Source: JASFEQ01 sp050122535 (GTDB lineage: Bacteria > Desulfobacterota > DSM-4660 > Desulfatiglandales > HGW-15). From it: a DNA stretch of 13,747 bases. Location of the stretch: assembly GCA_050122535.1 (NCBI GenBank), contig JASFIT010000079.1, forward strand, positions 1 to 13,747, read 5' to 3'. Positions 1-8,400 of the stretch are shown here, in pieces (position 1 is the first letter of the stretch; every line of letters begins with the position of its first letter). Position numbers and translations under genes: made by a program. The notes under the pieces are model-generated. The model did no database searches. It was not told where the DNA came from and saw nothing but the letters and a program-made list of their open reading frames with translations.

Positions 1-103
1 GCTTCGTAATCGCCGCCGTCAACGTCGTCTTACCATGATCTATATGCCCAATAGTGCCCACATTCACATGCGGCTTCGTCCTCTCAAATTTCTTCTTAGA
101 CAT
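1..103 (-). CDS. tuf: Elongation factor Tu, N-terminal fragment (runs off the window)
   Basis: EF-Tu is the GTPase that carries aminoacyl-tRNA to the ribosomal A site in the cytoplasm. Only the first 34 codons are inside the window. The protein starts MSKKKFERTKPHVNVGTIGH and continues with the P-loop GHIDHGKT at residues 19-26, which binds the phosphates of GTP and is diagnostic of EF-Tu. The ATG is at 101-103, preceded by a strong AGAGGAGG ribosome binding site about 7 bases upstream. The gene lies 85 bases after rpsG, where most bacteria of this gene order would have fusA. It is probably transcribed with rpsL and rpsG from the promoter after rpoC. A second tuf gene ends at the other edge of the window. 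Identity of the family is certain; the rest of the gene is not visible. Confidence 0.97.
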   Translation of the reverse strand, partial: MSKKKFERTKPHVNVGTIGHIDHGKTTLTAAITK

Positions 104-123
104 CTCTATCCTCCTCTGTTAGT

Positions 124-184
124 GAGCAGTAAGGGGTAAGCAGCAAGCACCGCGAGAATTTACCCTGGCACCAACTGCCTGCTC
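124..184 (-). repeat. Nested inverted repeat in the rpsG-tuf spacer
   Basis: Between the rpsG stop and the tuf ribosome binding site there are two nested pairs of inverted arms. The outer pair is GAGCAG/CTGCTC (124-129 with 179-184) and the inner pair is GGGTAA/TTACCC (134-139 with 160-165). On the plus strand the left half also looks like degenerate short repeats of the type AAGCAGYAAG. There is no run of T after the structure in the direction of transcription, so it is not an ordinary intrinsic terminator. It may be a degenerate intergenic repeat or an mRNA processing hairpin. Folding strength was not computed. Confidence 0.45.
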
Positions 185-188
185 CAAA

Positions 189-659
189 TCACCAGCGGTA
201 GTGGGCAAAGGCCTTGTTCGCTTCAGCCATTCTATGGGTATCCTCCCTTTTCTTGATGGCAGAACCCCTTCTGTTGGCAGCATCCAACAGCTCGCCCGCC
301 AATTTGGCTGACATGCTCTTCTCTCCCCTCTCCCTGGCATAAAGAATTATCCATCGAATGCTGAGGGCTTGACTTCTACTGGGTCTCACCTCAGTGGGAA
401 CCTGATAGGTGGAACCACCCACACGTCTCGATTTCACTTCCACAGCGGGCTTTACATTATCCACAGCCCTTTGGAAAACGGTCAAAGGGTCTTCATTTGT
501 TTTCTGTTTGATTATATTGAAAGCATCATAGAGGATCGATTGAGCCAGACTCTTTTTCCCCTTTTTCATAAGGCAGTGCGTAAACTTGGCAACTAACGGA
601 CTCTTATGTCTTGGGTCTGAAGCAACTTCTCTTCGGGCTATCTCTCTCTTTCTAGGCAT
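189..659 (-). CDS. rpsG: 30S ribosomal protein S7
   Basis: S7 nucleates assembly of the 30S head by binding the 3' major domain of 16S rRNA, and it lies at the exit (E) site. The 156-residue protein begins MPRKREIARREVASDPRHKS and ends in FAHYRW, the usual size and ends for bacterial S7. The RRVGGSTYQVPTEVRPSR segment is the conserved beta-hairpin region. The open frame extends 22 codons further upstream into rpsL, but the start at 657-659 is chosen because it fits the family N-terminus and has AAGGAG at the right distance. It follows rpsL by 10 bases, so the two are surely co-transcribed. In E. coli S7 represses its own operon at the rpsL-rpsG junction; with only 10 bases here, an E. coli-like target in the spacer is not possible. 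Confidence 0.98.
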   Translation of the reverse strand: MPRKREIARREVASDPRHKSPLVAKFTHCLMKKGKKSLAQSILYDAFNIIKQKTNEDPLTVFQRAVDNVKPAVEVKSRRVGGSTYQVPTEVRPSRSQALSIRWIILYARERGEKSMSAKLAGELLDAANRRGSAIKKREDTHRMAEANKAFAHYRW

Positions 660-669
660 AGAAGACTCC

Positions 670-1047
670 TTAAATCCCCTTCGGCCTTTTGGCACCATAC
701 TTGGACCGACCCTGCCGACGATCATCCACCCCGGAGGTATCCATGGTGCCCCTTATGATATGATATCTCACTCCGGGCAAATCCTTCACACGCCCTCCTC
801 GAATCATAACCACAGAATGCTCTTGTAGATTATGGCCCACTCCTGGAATGTAGGAGGTAACCTCAATGCCGTTTGTTAACCTGACTCTCGCCACTTTCCT
901 CAGGGCGGAGTTGGGCTTTTTGGGCGTTGACGTGTAGACCCTGACACAGACCCCCCTCTTCTGTGGGCACCCCTGCAGGGCGGGGGTCTTCACTTTTCTC
1001 TTTGCTTTCTGACGGCCTTTTCTGACGAGTTGGTTAATCGTCGGCAT
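670..1047 (-). CDS. rpsL: 30S ribosomal protein S12
   Basis: S12 sits at the decoding centre of the 30S subunit and affects tRNA selection and accuracy. The 125-residue protein starts MPTINQLVRKGRQKAKRKVK and contains the hallmark segments TPKKPNSALRKV (residues 41-52), GHNLQEHSVV (71-80) and GGRVKDLPGVRYH (84-96). Lys43, Lys88 and Pro91, where streptomycin-resistance changes occur in E. coli, are all wild type. Asp89, the residue methylthiolated by RimO in E. coli, is present. The start at 1045-1047 has AGGAG seven bases upstream. The gene heads the rpsL-rpsG-tuf group and sits 134 bases after rpoC, behind a promoter-like sequence. Confidence 0.98.
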   Translation of the reverse strand: MPTINQLVRKGRQKAKRKVKTPALQGCPQKRGVCVRVYTSTPKKPNSALRKVARVRLTNGIEVTSYIPGVGHNLQEHSVVMIRGGRVKDLPGVRYHIIRGTMDTSGVDDRRQGRSKYGAKRPKGI

Positions 1048-1135
1048 GCGCTCCTCTCCTAATCAGTGCTTAAATCTCAACGCAGGGTTGATGGACAAAA
1101 ATCCTGCCCAAATTCCTAAATCCACAAAATCCTTC

Positions 1136-1164
1136 CTTTTATGTCCTATTTCTTCGCTTGTCAA
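1136..1164 (-). promoter_or_regulatory. Probable sigma-70-type promoter for rpsL-rpsG-tuf
   Basis: On the minus strand, just after the rpoC stop, a perfect TTGACA (-35, 1159-1164) is followed by 17 bases and then TAAAAG (-10, 1136-1141; four of six consensus bases). A CATAAA overlapping it at 15-base spacing is an alternative -10. The position, between rpoC and rpsL, is where a separate promoter for the str genes would be expected. Transcription would start about 80 bases before rpsL. The call rests on motif matching alone, and read-through from rpoC is also likely. Confidence 0.6.
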
Positions 1165-1181
1165 CTTCTTTTCGAGAAATA

Positions 1182-4100
1182 CTAGTGAAAATCGGAAACC
1201 TCGCTTTCGATCTCTACGTCCCTATAATCCTTCAGGCCGGTGCCCGCTGGGATCAGGCGTCCCATGATCACATTCTCTTTCAGACCCTTCAGATAATCCA
1301 CTTTCCCTGCCACGCTCGCATCAGAGAGGACCTTGGTGGTCTCCTGAAATGAGGCCGCCGATATGAAGCTTTCGGTGCTCAGGGACGCCTTTGTAATTCC
1401 CAAGAGCAAAGGCTGTGCACTAGCCGGCTTGCCGCCCTGTTCTATAATCCTCTGGTTTTCTTCCTCAAAACGCCACCTTTCCACTTGTTCGCCCATCAGG
1501 AATCTGGAGTCGCCCGTTTCTCTTACCGTCACCTGCCTCAGCATCTGTCTCACGATGACCTCGATGTGCTTGTCATTGATGCTGACCCCTTGTAGCCGGT
1601 ACACCTCTTGAACCTCATCCACCAGGTACTTGGCCAGTTCCTTAGCGCCCCTGATCCTCAGAATGTCATGGGGGTTCGCTGAGCCGTCCATCAACGGCTC
1701 TCCCGCCCTCACATAATCTCCTTCCAGGACGCTCACATGTTTACCCTTCGTAATAAAGTAATTTACAGGCTCACCCACATCAGGCGTGATCGTAACCTTT
1801 CTCTTGCCCTTCACATATTGACCAAAGGAGACGGTACCATCTATCTCACTAAGGATGGCGTTCTCTTTGGGTTTGCGCACCTCAAACAGTTCTGCAACCC
1901 TCGGCAGTCCTCCGGTAATATCTTTTGTCTTCGTGGTTTCCCTTGGAATTCTCGCCAAGACAGTTCCCGCATCAACCTTGTCTCCCTCGTTCACCATGAT
2001 GATGGCGCCAATGGGCAGATGATAACGCGCACTGCCTTTTGCACTTCCAGGAAGCGATGCTGTCTTGCCTTTTTTGTTCTTAATGGAAATACGCGGTCTC
2101 GTCTCCAAGTCGCGGGATTCCACGACGGCTCTGCTGATCTTTCCGGTCACGTTGTCTCGCCTCTCTTGCATGGTCACGCCATCCAAAATATCTCCAAACT
2201 TAATTACTCCCGGCACTTCAGTCAGGATGGGTATGGTAAAGGGATCCCACTCGGCAAGAATCTGATTCGCCTTAATACGCTGCTTGTCTCGGACCTTTAG
2301 AACGGCGCCATAAATGATGGGATATCTTTCGATCTCCCGTCCGCCTTTGCCCAAGATGGCTATCTCCCCGTTGCGATTCATGACCACCGAGTCACCCTCC
2401 ACGTTCTTGACCGTTTTGATGTCCAGGAAACTCACCTTCCCAGGATTCCTGGTTTGAACCGTGGTCTGCTCCACCCGCTTGCTCGCGGTTCCACCGATAT
2501 GGAATGTCCTCATGGTCAACTGGGTACCTGGCTCGCCGATGGACTGAGCTGCCATGATGCCTATGGCCTCTCCAATGTTGACCTCGTGACCATGGGCCAG
2601 ATCTCGTCCATAGCATTTCTTGCATACGCCCCGTTTTGCCTCGCAGGTTAAGACGGATCTAATCCTAACCCTCTCCAGTCCCGCATTTTCTATTTTCTCC
2701 ACCTTTTCTTCGTCTATCTCTCCATTGGCTGAGACGAGCAGTTCCCCAGTTATTGGGTCGATGATTTCCTGGAGGGCCACTCTTCCCAAGACCCTGGTTC
2801 CGACCCTTTCAATAATCTCTCCCCCTTCCATGAGGGCTGTAACCCAGATTCCATCCACGGTTCCACAATCTTCCATGGTGATCACAGTGTCTTGAGCCAC
2901 ATCCACGAGTCTCCGGGTCAAGTAGCCAGAGTTGGCTGTTTTGAGGGCTGTATCAGCCAGACCTTTTCTGGCTCCATGGGTAGAAATAAAATATTGCAAA
3001 ACCGTGAGACCTTCCCGGAAATTGGAAGTGATCGGCGATTCGATAATCTCCCCTGAAGGTTTGGCCATCAAACCCCTCATCCCTGCCAACTGCCGCATCT
3101 GATCTTTGCTCCCTCTGGCACCCGAATCCGACATCATGTAAATGGGATTAAAACTGTTGGCTTTGGCCTTTTGGCCTTTGGGTCCTACGACCTCCTCTGC
3201 TGCCATCTCGCTCATCATCTCAGCAGCAATGGTTTCGGTTGACTGGGCCCATATATCAACCACCTTATTATATTTCTCTCCATCCGTGATCAAACCGCCT
3301 TTGTACTGGTCATCAATCTTTTTTACTTCCTTCTCGGAATCCTCAATGATCCTTGTTTTACGGGAAGGAATGGCCATATCTTTCATGGAGATGGACACGC
3401 CGGAAAGCGTCGCATACTTATACCCGATATCCTTCAACCTATCAGAGAGGATGACAGTGGCCTTAATCCCCTCTCTCCGGTAAGACTCATTAATGAGAAC
3501 ACGCAATATTTTCTTGGTCATCACTCTATTAATGAGTGGGTAGGGGAGCTTCTTAGGGAGCATCTCATAGAGCAGGACCCGGCCCGTTGTGGTCTCCTCA
3601 ATCTTGCCATTTATCCTCACTTTGATGGATGCGTGCAAATCTAGCTCGTCCGCGTCGTGGGCCATCCTCACTTCCTCAGTATTCGCAAAAACCTTCCCTT
3701 CGCCCTTACAGAACGGCCTATCTCGCGTCATATAATAGAGCCCTAGAACAATATCCTGGCTGGGAACGATGATGGGGTCTCCATTGGCAGGAGAAAGGAT
3801 GTTGTTTGTGGACATCATTAAGACCCGTGCCTCAATCTGCGCCTCAATGGACAAGGGGACGTGCACGGCCATTTGATCACCGTCGAAATCCGCATTAAAG
3901 GCCGTACAAACCAATGGGTGGAGCTGAATGGCCTTCCCTTCTATTAAGATGGGCTCAAAGGCCTGTATGCCCAATCGATGCAACGTGGGGGCCCTGTTTA
4001 GCAGAATGCAATACTCTCTAACCACTGCGTCCAGGGCATCCCAAACCTCTGGGGTTTCCCTCTCCACCATTTTTTTTGCCGACTTAATGGTTGTTGCAAG

Positions 4101-5267
4101 GCCTTTTTCATCCAGTTTGTTGTAAATAAAGGGTTTGAAGAGTTCCAAGGCCATCTTTTTGGGCAGACCGCATTGATGTAATCTGAGATCGGGGCCGACC
4201 ACAATGACGGATCGGCCTGAGTAGTCCACCCGTTTCCCCAGCAAATTCTGTCTAAATCTCCCCTGCTTGCCCTTAAGCATGTCGCTGAGGGACTTAAAAG
4301 GCCTCTTGTTGGCACCTGTAACCACTTTTCCCCGTCTACCGTTGTCAAACAGGACATCCACTGCCTCTTGGAGCATTCGCTTCTCATTTCTCACAATGAT
4401 CTCCGGAGCGCTAAGTTCTAGGAGCCTCTTCAATCTGTTGTTTCGATTGATAACCCTTCTGTAGAGGTCATTCAGATCAGAGGTGGCGAATCTTCCCCCA
4501 TCCAGCGGGACAAGCGGTCTGAGATCAGGGGGCAAGACGGGTATCACATCCATAATCGTCCATTCCGGCCTGTTTTTGGAATCTCTGAAGGCATCAATGA
4601 CTTTCAACCGCTTGGCCAGTTTCTTTCTCTTGGCCTCCGAGCGGGTCTCCAGCATCTCCGCCCTGAGGGTGGGTGAGAGTTCTTCCAGATTCAGATCGCG
4701 CAACATGGCCTGGATCGCTTCCGCGCCAATTCCCACATCGAACTGATCCCCAAAATCCTCTCTGGCCCGAAGTAGCTGTTCATCCGTGAGCAGCGTGCCC
4801 CGAGTAAGAGGCGTATCTTTTGGATCTGTAACAATGAAGTTCTCAAAGTAGAGGATCCTCTCCAAATCCTTTAACGTGAGATCAAGAAGATTTCCTATCT
4901 TGGATGGTAGGCATTTCAAAAACCATATATGTGAGACGGGTGAGGCGAGTTCAATATGACCCATACGTTCACGGCGAACTTTGGATTGAATCACTTCAAC
5001 GCCACACTTCTCACACACGATACCGCGATGTTTCATCCTCTTGTACTTGCCGCAGTTGCACTCATAGTCCTTGATAGGACCAAATATCTTTGAACAGAAA
5101 AGCCCGTCCCTTTCCGGTTTGAAGGTCCTATAGTTTATGGTCTCGGGTTTCTTCACTTCGCCAAAGGACCTCTCCCTAATCTTCTCAGGAGATGACAAAG
5201 AGATTTTCACAGCATTGTAGCTTGATGGGTCTTTCGGCTTTGTAAAAAAATTGTATAATTCTTCCAC
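1182..5267 (-). CDS. rpoC: DNA-directed RNA polymerase subunit beta'
   Basis: RpoC carries the catalytic magnesium site of RNA polymerase. At 1361 residues it is near the usual length for Gram-negative lineages. Cys70, Cys72, Cys85 and Cys88 form the N-terminal zinc site. NADFDGD at 458-464 holds the three catalytic aspartates (460, 462, 464). Cys801, Cys875, Cys882 and Cys885 form the second zinc site. The bridge helix lies around 755-790. The trigger loop begins at GEPGTQLTMRTFHIGG (911-926) and resumes only after an insertion of nearly 200 residues at TKTKDITGGLPRVAELFE, which corresponds to the SI3-type insertion. The start is GTG at 5265-5267, preceded by AAGGAG about 8 bases upstream; no in-frame ATG fits the N-terminus MEELYNFFTKPKDP. 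It follows rpoB after 139 bases and is presumably in the same transcript. Confidence 0.98.
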   Translation of the reverse strand: MEELYNFFTKPKDPSSYNAVKISLSSPEKIRERSFGEVKKPETINYRTFKPERDGLFCSKIFGPIKDYECNCGKYKRMKHRGIVCEKCGVEVIQSKVRRERMGHIELASPVSHIWFLKCLPSKIGNLLDLTLKDLERILYFENFIVTDPKDTPLTRGTLLTDEQLLRAREDFGDQFDVGIGAEAIQAMLRDLNLEELSPTLRAEMLETRSEAKRKKLAKRLKVIDAFRDSKNRPEWTIMDVIPVLPPDLRPLVPLDGGRFATSDLNDLYRRVINRNNRLKRLLELSAPEIIVRNEKRMLQEAVDVLFDNGRRGKVVTGANKRPFKSLSDMLKGKQGRFRQNLLGKRVDYSGRSVIVVGPDLRLHQCGLPKKMALELFKPFIYNKLDEKGLATTIKSAKKMVERETPEVWDALDAVVREYCILLNRAPTLHRLGIQAFEPILIEGKAIQLHPLVCTAFNADFDGDQMAVHVPLSIEAQIEARVLMMSTNNILSPANGDPIIVPSQDIVLGLYYMTRDRPFCKGEGKVFANTEEVRMAHDADELDLHASIKVRINGKIEETTTGRVLLYEMLPKKLPYPLINRVMTKKILRVLINESYRREGIKATVILSDRLKDIGYKYATLSGVSISMKDMAIPSRKTRIIEDSEKEVKKIDDQYKGGLITDGEKYNKVVDIWAQSTETIAAEMMSEMAAEEVVGPKGQKAKANSFNPIYMMSDSGARGSKDQMRQLAGMRGLMAKPSGEIIESPITSNFREGLTVLQYFISTHGARKGLADTALKTANSGYLTRRLVDVAQDTVITMEDCGTVDGIWVTALMEGGEIIERVGTRVLGRVALQEIIDPITGELLVSANGEIDEEKVEKIENAGLERVRIRSVLTCEAKRGVCKKCYGRDLAHGHEVNIGEAIGIMAAQSIGEPGTQLTMRTFHIGGTASKRVEQTTVQTRNPGKVSFLDIKTVKNVEGDSVVMNRNGEIAILGKGGREIERYPIIYGAVLKVRDKQRIKANQILAEWDPFTIPILTEVPGVIKFGDILDGVTMQERRDNVTGKISRAVVESRDLETRPRISIKNKKGKTASLPGSAKGSARYHLPIGAIIMVNEGDKVDAGTVLARIPRETTKTKDITGGLPRVAELFEVRKPKENAILSEIDGTVSFGQYVKGKRKVTITPDVGEPVNYFITKGKHVSVLEGDYVRAGEPLMDGSANPHDILRIRGAKELAKYLVDEVQEVYRLQGVSINDKHIEVIVRQMLRQVTVRETGDSRFLMGEQVERWRFEEENQRIIEQGGKPASAQPLLLGITKASLSTESFISAASFQETTKVLSDASVAGKVDYLKGLKENVIMGRLIPAGTGLKDYRDVEIESEVSDFH

Positions 5268-5289
5268 TGTTTTCTCCTTTTTGTTCGGT

Positions 5290-5401
5290 GGAGTAGTTAA
5301 GCGGTTTGTTGGTTAAATAGCTGGAAATAGAAAGTACGACTCCCTCTCCATTCGTAACCAGTAATCTACCACGCAACCATTTGACTACTTAACCATTTGA
5401 C
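5290..5401 (-). repeat. Degenerate direct and inverted repeats in the rpoB-rpoC spacer
   Basis: The plus strand carries AACCATTTGAC twice (5375-5385 and 5391-5401), with a 16-base period. The reverse complement of 5291-5305 matches 5375-5389 at 12 of 15 positions, so a long imperfect hairpin is possible. A further GGTTAAATAG (5311-5320) belongs to the same word family. The stretch is AT-rich and low in complexity, unlike the coding DNA around it. It looks like a decayed intergenic repeat inserted between two genes that are usually closer together. No terminator-like T run follows, and the rpoC ribosome binding site lies beyond it. Confidence 0.5.
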
Positions 5402-5406
5402 CATCC

Positions 5407-8400
5407 CTATGCCTCGCTATCCTCAAATAGCTGAACCTCTAGACCAAGGCTCTGCAACTCTTTAATGAGAACCTTAAAGGACTCCGGCAGTCCAGCTTCA
5501 AGGATATTATTTCCTTTGACGATCCGCTCATACATACGGGTTCGGCCTGCCACGTCATCTGACTTCACTGTCAAGAATTCTTGAAGGGAATAGGCTGCTC
5601 CGTATGCCTCCATGGCCCATACCTCCATCTCTCCCAACCGCTGACCGCCAAACTGTGCCTTTCCACCTAAAGGCTGCTGAGTGACCAGAGAATAGGGCCC
5701 TATAGAGCGTGCATGGAGTTTGTCATCCACCAGGTGGTGCAGTTTCATCATGTACATAATACCAACGGTTACTTGCTGATCAAAAGGGTCACCTGTCCTG
5801 CCGTCATATAGAGTTGTCTGGCCGGTCGTGGGCAGTCCTGCTTTATCAAGACATGCCTTGATTTCTTCTTCTACGGCCCCATCAAAAACGGGCGTTGCCA
5901 TGTGTACCCCTTCTTCCAGAGATTTCGCCTTGCCTGGGAGTTCTTTATCTTTCACGTTTTTAAAATAGCTATTGAATTCCTCTCTTGAAAAGGCTTCTCG
6001 GAGCTTCTTCGTGAGTGGCCCTGCTTCTTTCATATGGGCTAGCAGCTCTCCCACCTGTCTGCCCAACTCACGGGACGCCCACCCCAGGTGCGCTTCTAAG
6101 ACCTGACCCACGTTCATTCTTGAAGGTACGCCCAATGGATTTAAAATGATATCTACAGGGGTACCATCGGCAAAATAGGGCATATCCTCCAAGGGGAGAA
6201 TTCTGGAGAGTACACCCTTGTTTCCGTGACGCCCGGCCATTTTATCTCCAACGGCTAGTTTTCGCTTTACTGCCACGTAGACCTTTATCATTTTGATGAC
6301 GCCCGGGGCCAACTCATCTCCTTGGCTCAATCTCTCAATTCTGTCATCAAAATGCTTCTTGATTCTCTCAACCTTATGGGAGTATCTCTCCACAATGGAT
6401 TCCATTCGCTCTACCAGGTCCATTGATGCCTTTAGATCTGCGCCGGCCCAAACCTCCACAGGAATTTGATCTATGTCTTCACCCTTTATTGCTTTTCTTG
6501 TGCTTATAATGATCTTGTTCGACCGTTTTTCACGCAGATTGGTTTTCAGTTTTCGCCCAACAAGAATCTCCTTCAGTTTTGCCCTTGCGTTTCTCCCGAT
6601 GATCTCTATCTCATCCGCTCTGTCCTTCTCAAACCTTGCCTTCTCTTCGGCATCGATGGTCAGACTTCGCAGATCCTTATCTACCCCTCGCCTGGAAAAG
6701 ACCTTCGCATCGATCACTGTGCCTTCCACACCAGGAGGAACACGCAAGGAGCTGTCTTTCACATCACCCGCTTTATCACCAAATATGGCCCTCAAGAGTT
6801 TCTCTTCAGGGGAAAGCTGGGTTTCACCTTTGGGAGTAATCTTTCCCACCAAAATATCACCCGGATTCACTTCAGCTCCTACTAGGATGATTCCGGCTTC
6901 ATCCAGGTTCTTTAAGGCCTCCTCCCCCACATTGGGGATGTCCCTTGTGATCTCCTCCTTACCCAGCTTAGTATCGCGAGAAACACACTCAAACTCCTCT
7001 ATATGGATAGAGGTGTAGACATCCTCCGTTACCACCCTTTCACTGATAATGATGGAGTCCTCAAAGTTATACCCGCCCCAGGACATGAAGGCGACCATAA
7101 CATTCTGCCCGAGGGCCAGTTCTCCCAACTCTGTCGCTGGGCCGTCTGCGATGATCTGCCCCTTCTTGACCACGTCGCCCCGTTTTACAATCGGCTTTTG
7201 ATTGTAACAGGTATTCTGGTTGGATTTCTTATATTTAACCAGTTTATAGATCTCCACCTCATCTTCTTGATCCCCATCTCCACCGGATCTGATGACAATG
7301 CGCGAGGCGTCCACGTCTTCCACAACGCCATTCCCTCTTGCTATCACAGAAACTCCCGCATCCCTGGCCACCACACTCTCAATGCCAGTGCCGATCAGGG
7401 GTGCCTTCGCCTTCAATAGGGGGACGGCCTGACGTTGCATGTTTGACCCCATTAGGGCCCTGTTCGCATCATCATGCTCCAAAAAAGGTATAAGGGAGGC
7501 GGAGACGCTGACGAGTTGATCTGGAGAGACGTCCATATACTTCACATCCGCCACAGGGGTTTTACTCGCCTCTCCCTCTATCCGCACTGCCGCGTCATCC
7601 CTTACGAAATTCCCTCTCTTATCCAGTGGTGCATTGGCCTGTGCAATGGGATAGTCCTTTTCATCAAGGGCGGACAGGTAGGCTATCTTCTTTGAAACCT
7701 TTCCATTTGCCGCATGCCTGTAAGGTGTCTCGATAAAGCCGAATTCATTGACTCTCGCATAGGTACTCAGAGAGACGATGAGACCAATGTTAGGTCCTTC
7801 AGGGGTTTCAATGGGACAGATCCTGCCATAATGGGTGGGATGCACGTCGCGAACCTCGAACCCCGCCCTCTCCCTGGTCAGCCCGCCAGGTCCAAGCGCA
7901 CTCAATCTCCTTTTATGCGTTATTTCTGACAGGGGATTGGTCTGATCCATAAATTGGGAAAGCTGACTTGTACCGAAGAATTCTTTGACCACAGCCGAGA
8001 CAGGTTTGGAATTGATTAAGTCGTGCGGCATGAGTGTCTCAACCTCTTGAAGGCTCATTCTCTCTTTAATGGCTCTCTCCATCCTTACAAGGCCTATCCG
8101 GTACTGATTTTCAAGCAATTCACCCACTGCCCGTACCCTTCGGTTCCCCAGATTATCTATGTCGTCCACCATGGCTTCAGCATTCTTCAGACGTATCAGC
8201 TCTTGGAGGGTGGCAATAATATCCTCCTTTCGGAGGGTCCGATTATCCAATGGCTCATCTAAATCCAGTCTGTAGTTCAGTTTCAGCCTACCCACAGGAG
8301 AGAGATCATACGTGGAAAGACTAAAGAAAAGCCCTTGAAAGAAATTGTTGGCCACCTCCTGTGTGGGCGGGCTACTGGGCCGCATCTTCCTGTAGATTTC

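Noticed and set aside
760..925. Possible streptomycin-resistance changes in S12
   Set aside because: Lys43, Lys88 and Pro91 are all present.
1048..1181. An intrinsic terminator after rpoC
   Set aside because: No GC-rich hairpin followed by a T run is present on the minus strand; only a weak five-base hairpin near 1079-1093 is seen.
1737..2300. A 187-codon plus-strand reading frame opposite rpoC
   Set aside because: It lies entirely antisense to conserved beta' sequence and has low-complexity composition typical of a shadow frame; similar frames opposite rpoB (for example 6473-7018) were rejected for the same reason.
5185..5376. A 63-codon minus-strand reading frame overlapping the start of rpoC and the rpoB-rpoC spacer
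   Set aside because: It reads out of frame into rpoC, has no family resemblance, and its upstream half is repetitive spacer sequence.
7895..7975. Possible rifampicin-resistance changes in RpoB
   Set aside because: The residues that matter (E. coli Asp516, His526, Arg529, Ser531) are wild type. The differences seen (Thr at the 518-equivalent, Leu at the 530-equivalent) are conservative and I have no basis for calling them resistance.
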